The notes beneath the pieces were generated by a model. The model ran no database searches. It worked only from the letters and a program-made list of their open reading frames with translations, and was not told the DNA's origin. Made by a program: the position numbers and the translations under genes. 7,297 nucleotides of DNA from an uncultured Clostridia bacterium (lineage in GTDB: Bacteria; Bacillota; Clostridia; Peptostreptococcales; Anaerovoracaceae), in the NCBI GenBank assembly GCA_946402595.1, contig CAMIWY010000066.1:1-7297 (forward strand), given 5' to 3'. This document shows, piece by piece, positions 4,920 through 7,297 of the stretch; within the stretch, counting starts at the first letter, position 1; each line of letters starts with the position of its first letter.

Positions 4920-5699
4920 CTAGAAGGAAATGATATCCTTCGTCAGCTCTTCAACAGTAACGTTTGCGTTGTGATAGCGTTCTCTCTTCTTCGTGATGTT
5001 TCCGAAGTTGATGGCTTCCTTAGGGCAGTACTGTACGCATGCGCAGCATGATATGCACTTGTCGCCGAATACTACCGCATCTCCGGTGTACTTGATATTG
5101 CCCATCGGGCATACCTTCGCGCAGGTCCCGCACTTGATGCAGTTGTCATTTGCCCTGAGGGTCTGTCCTTTCTTTCTGGCGATCTGAGGCCATGCAGCAT
5201 GTTCAGCCTTGTTAAGAACCGCTTTGGACAGCTTCTTGGTGGTGACCTTGCCGGCCTTGATGTCCTGTACGATCTTGCCTGTCAGATATTCAGATCTTGC
5301 CTGAGCTTCCTTAGCTCCCATCTTAGGCAGCATCAGGTCGTGCGGGAAGAGCCAGATGCATGTGCACTGATGGCTTACCTTGGCCCAGTACTTCAGCGGG
5401 ATGATCTCGTTGATCTTGCTGAGGCCTTCGCCCAGATATGCTGCGCACTGTCCGATGGCAAAAGTATATGCGTCCGGGCTTACCTTGATATCGTGGATAT
5501 ATCTCTCAACGTGACCCGGGAGTCCGCCGCCGTAGCACGGAACCACGAATCCTACTCTCTTCGCTTCCCTTACGTCAGTAACAGCCGGATACTTTCTCAT
5601 CATGATGATATCGGTATCGCCGAGCTCCTTAGCTATGTTTTTTGCCATATCCAGGCAGTTTCCTGTTCCTGAGTAACAGAAAATAACGTTCTCTTTCAT
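4920..5699 (-). CDS. EFR1-family flavodoxin/ferredoxin protein
   Basis: This 259-residue two-part electron carrier starts with a flavodoxin-like domain. The FMN phosphate loop is YSGTGNCLDMAK (9-20); the position usually held by serine (SGTGNS) is cysteine here. The C-terminal third holds two 4Fe-4S motifs. The first has cysteines 187, 190, 193 and 197 (CIKCGTCAKVCP). The second has cysteines 215, 218, 221 and 225 (CISCCACVQYCP), with one extra cysteine at 219. This is the EFR1 ferredoxin arrangement common in anaerobic Clostridia. Partner and pathway are unknown. The ATG at 5699 has an AGAGGAG site about nine bases upstream (5709-5715). It is the first gene of a minus-strand operon with tagD, mscS and the HEYGH protein. 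A promoter lies about 90 bases upstream. Length and motifs look intact. Confidence 0.9.
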   Translation of the reverse strand: MKENVIFCYSGTGNCLDMAKNIAKELGDTDIIMMRKYPAVTDVREAKRVGFVVPCYGGGLPGHVERYIHDIKVSPDAYTFAIGQCAAYLGEGLSKINEIIPLKYWAKVSHQCTCIWLFPHDLMLPKMGAKEAQARSEYLTGKIVQDIKAGKVTTKKLSKAVLNKAEHAAWPQIARKKGQTLRANDNCIKCGTCAKVCPMGNIKYTGDAVVFGDKCISCCACVQYCPKEAINFGNITKKRERYHNANVTVEELTKDIISF

Positions 5700-5745
5700 T
5701 ACAACTTTCTCCTCTTACGTTTCTTCTTACCGCGCGGTCAGATAA

Positions 5746-5810
5746 TTTTGCCTCTGAATCTCCCGCGGCTCATTACGCTGTTGTCCACTATTATATTGCT
5801 TTTGCCTCTG
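5746..5810. repeat. 11-bp direct repeat around the EFR1 operon promoter
   Basis: TTTTGCCTCTG occurs at 5746-5756 and 5800-5810 (plus strand). One copy lies between the -35 and -10 boxes and the other about 30 bases into the leader. An inverted 9-base partner, AGGCAAAAG, lies at 5838-5846. The arrangement suits a regulator binding at more than one site, but no regulator is identified. Confidence 0.5.
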
Positions 5811-5818
5811 TCCTGCAA
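5790..5818 (-). promoter_or_regulatory. Candidate promoter of the EFR1-tagD-mscS operon
   Basis: The minus strand reads TTGCAG (5818-5813), a 17-base spacer and TATAAT (5795-5790). The -10 box is perfect; the -35 box matches in TTG only. Transcription would begin near 5783, giving a leader of about 84 nt. It lies just downstream of the atp terminator, as expected for a separate unit. Confidence 0.6.
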
Positions 5819-5854
5819 TAATCCCCGGTACACCTGCAGGCAAAAGGTCCACTG

Positions 5855-5890
5855 AAAAATCCGGTCCTGCCGTATTATGCAAAACCGGAT
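5855..5890 (-). terminator. Intrinsic terminator of the atp operon
   Basis: The minus strand reads a 12-bp stem, 5890-5879 with 5870-5859, including two G-U wobbles, around the 8-base loop ATAATACG. A T-run follows (5859-5855). It is 15 bases after the atpC stop, so it ends the ATP synthase operon. Confidence 0.88.
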
Positions 5891-5904
5891 CCTATAATCT
5901 GAGG

Positions 5905-6321
5905 TCACAGTGTGTGCCTCGACTTTGATGCCTTGATACGGCTCAGCGCTCTGGACAGTTCCGCCTCGACCATCGCATGGTCTCTGTTGCTGTTGGCTCT
6001 CTTGAGTGCCTGTCTGGCCTTCTCTTCAGCCCGTCTCGCGCGGGCTTCATCTATGTCCTCAGGCTTCTCGGCGGCATCCACAAGGATCATGCACTCCCCG
6101 TTCTCCACCTTGAGAAGCCCTGACGACACGACCACCTGCTGCTTCCCGCCTTCAGCCGTATATTCAAGCATTCCCGGGATCACAGCCATGATAACATTTG
6201 AGTGGTCAGCCAGAATACCGATACTGCCTTCTGTCGTCGGCAGCGATACTGACTGAGCCTCCCCGTCAAATACCATATGGTCGCTCGCCATTATCTGCAG
6301 TTTAAAAGCTTTACTACTCAT
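5905..6321 (-). CDS. atpC: F1F0 ATP synthase epsilon subunit
   Basis: This complete 138-residue protein is the epsilon subunit of the F1 rotary stalk, which couples rotation to catalysis and can inhibit ATP hydrolysis. The N-terminal beta-sandwich (about 1-85) includes PTTEGSIGILADHSNVIMAVIPG (28-50), the family's typical block. The C-terminal part (89-135) is a charged helical hairpin, rich in Ala, Arg and Glu. Its ATG overlaps the end of atpD by eight bases (ATGAGTAG), so translation is likely coupled. A weak GGAG lies about ten bases upstream inside atpD. The order atpD then atpC is the standard end of the bacterial atp operon. A strong terminator follows. Length is normal. Confidence 0.95.
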   Translation of the reverse strand: MSSKAFKLQIMASDHMVFDGEAQSVSLPTTEGSIGILADHSNVIMAVIPGMLEYTAEGGKQQVVVSSGLLKVENGECMILVDAAEKPEDIDEARARRAEEKARQALKRANSNRDHAMVEAELSRALSRIKASKSRHTL

Positions 6322-7297
6322 TCTTCATTTTCTCCGCTTTGGCTATGACATCCTCAATCGTTCCTACATTGAAGAATGCCGCCTCAGGATACTCATCCAT
6401 CTCGCCTTCCACGATAGCCCTGAAGCCCTTTACGGTCTCGCTTACCGGAACATAGACTCCCGGCATTCCCGTGAACTTCTCAGCTACATGTGTAGGCTGC
6501 GAGAGGAATCTCTGGATCTTTCTTGCTCTGTATACTGTCGCCTTGTCCTCTTCAGACAGCTCGTCCATACCGAGGATGGCGATGATATCCTGGAGCTCTG
6601 CGTATTTCTGCAGTATCTCCTGTACCTTACGTGCAACTTCATAGTGCTCTTCGCCGACTACATCGGCTTCGAGGATACGCGATGTTGAATTGAGCGGGTC
6701 GACAGCCGGATACAGTCCCTGTTCTGCGATCTTACGCGAAAGAACGGTAGTCGCATCCAGGTGGGCGAATGTTGTTGCCGGAGCCGGGTCTGTCAGGTCG
6801 TCAGCAGGTACGTATACAGCCTGTACAGATGTGATAGATCCTGCCTTGGTCGATGTGATACGTTCCTGAAGTGCTCCCATCTCAGATGCCAGTGTCGGCT
6901 GATATCCTACAGCTGACGGCATACGTCCAAGCAGTGTGGATACCTCTGAACCGGCCTGAACGAATCTGAAAATGTTATCGATAAAGAGAAGAACGTCCTT
7001 GTTCTCCTGATCACGGAAGTACTCCGCCATCGTAAGTCCGCTGAGGCCTACTCTCATACGCACGCCCGGAGCCTCATTCATCTGGCCGAATACAAGAGCC
7101 GTTTTGTCCATTACGCCTGCTTCGTTCATCTCATTCCACAGGTCATTACCCTCTCTGGAACGTTCGCCTACGCCGGTGAATATGGAATATCCGCCGTGCT
7201 CCATGGCAACGTTGTGTATGAGCTCCTGGATAAGTACAGTCTTACCTACGCCAGCACCTCCGAACAGACCGATCTTTCCGCCCTTCGGATAAGGCTC
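6314..7297 (-). CDS. atpD: F1F0 ATP synthase beta subunit, C-terminal part
   Basis: The frame is open to the right edge, giving 327 residues of the beta subunit; its N-terminal beta barrel is off the window. An internal Met at 7204 is not the start, because coding sequence continues upstream through the P-loop. Visible motifs, numbered from the first visible residue, are the Walker A loop GGAGVGKT (13-20), the GERSREGND segment with catalytic glutamate 45, and the Walker B strand VLLFIDN (102-108). The GRMPSAVGYQPTL loop and DELSEED (245-251), the segment that contacts the rotor, are also present. This is the catalytic subunit making ATP at the membrane-bound enzyme's F1 head. The tail overlaps the atpC start by eight bases. 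Nothing looks degenerate. Confidence 0.97.
   Translation of the reverse strand, partial: EPYPKGGKIGLFGGAGVGKTVLIQELIHNVAMEHGGYSIFTGVGERSREGNDLWNEMNEAGVMDKTALVFGQMNEAPGVRMRVGLSGLTMAEYFRDQENKDVLLFIDNIFRFVQAGSEVSTLLGRMPSAVGYQPTLASEMGALQERITSTKAGSITSVQAVYVPADDLTDPAPATTFAHLDATTVLSRKIAEQGLYPAVDPLNSTSRILEADVVGEEHYEVARKVQEILQKYAELQDIIAILGMDELSEEDKATVYRARKIQRFLSQPTHVAEKFTGMPGVYVPVSETVKGFRAIVEGEMDEYPEAAFFNVGTIEDVIAKAEKMKNE

Noticed and set aside
5893..5898. TATAAT on the plus strand near the atpC stop
   Set aside because: No plus-strand gene follows and no -35 box is present. It is likely a chance match within the terminator flank.
7104..7292. Short plus-strand open frame at the right edge
   Set aside because: It is antisense to the P-loop region of atpD, which is unmistakable on the minus strand.

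Overview
The window looks like a piece of the chromosome of an anaerobic Gram-positive bacterium (Bacillota, probably class Clostridia). This is an inference from several signs: strong GGAGG-type ribosome sites before most genes, a TagD-type glycerol-3-phosphate cytidylyltransferase, an EFR1-type flavodoxin/ferredoxin protein, a YedE-type transporter and extended -10 promoters. Base composition is moderate, and nothing indicates a plasmid, phage or insertion sequence. No tRNA, rRNA, CRISPR or mobile element was found.

Layout, left to right. (1) The minus-strand start of a YedE-family selenium/sulfur transporter runs off the left edge; its leader holds a candidate promoter and an 8-bp inverted repeat. 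(2) Two minus-strand genes follow: an AIM24/TIGR00266 protein with a clear terminator downstream, and an unrecognised multi-pass membrane protein upstream of it. (3) At 1937-2109 a divergent control region has one extended -10 box on each strand. It also has two hairpins in the leader of the only plus-strand gene, a TauE/SafE (TSUP) exporter. (4) A terminator that could work in both directions separates this gene from a tight minus-strand operon, read as EFR1 ferredoxin, tagD, mscS, then a small HEYGH protein (gaps of 10 nt and 5 nt, then a 1-nt overlap). (5) The 205-bp space 5700-5904 holds that operon's promoter and the terminator of the next unit. (6) The end of the ATP synthase operon (atpD partial, atpC complete) fills the right edge on the minus strand.

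Functionally, the window joins housekeeping energy conversion (F1 beta and epsilon subunits) with envelope and transport functions: a TSUP exporter, a YedE transporter, a mechanosensitive channel and a teichoic-acid precursor enzyme. The least understood parts are the orphan membrane protein at 1196-1936, the HEYGH protein that ends the four-gene operon, and several dyad elements in the leaders. No wholly new multi-gene system is evident. The four-gene operon is the best candidate for an uncharacterised functional link.
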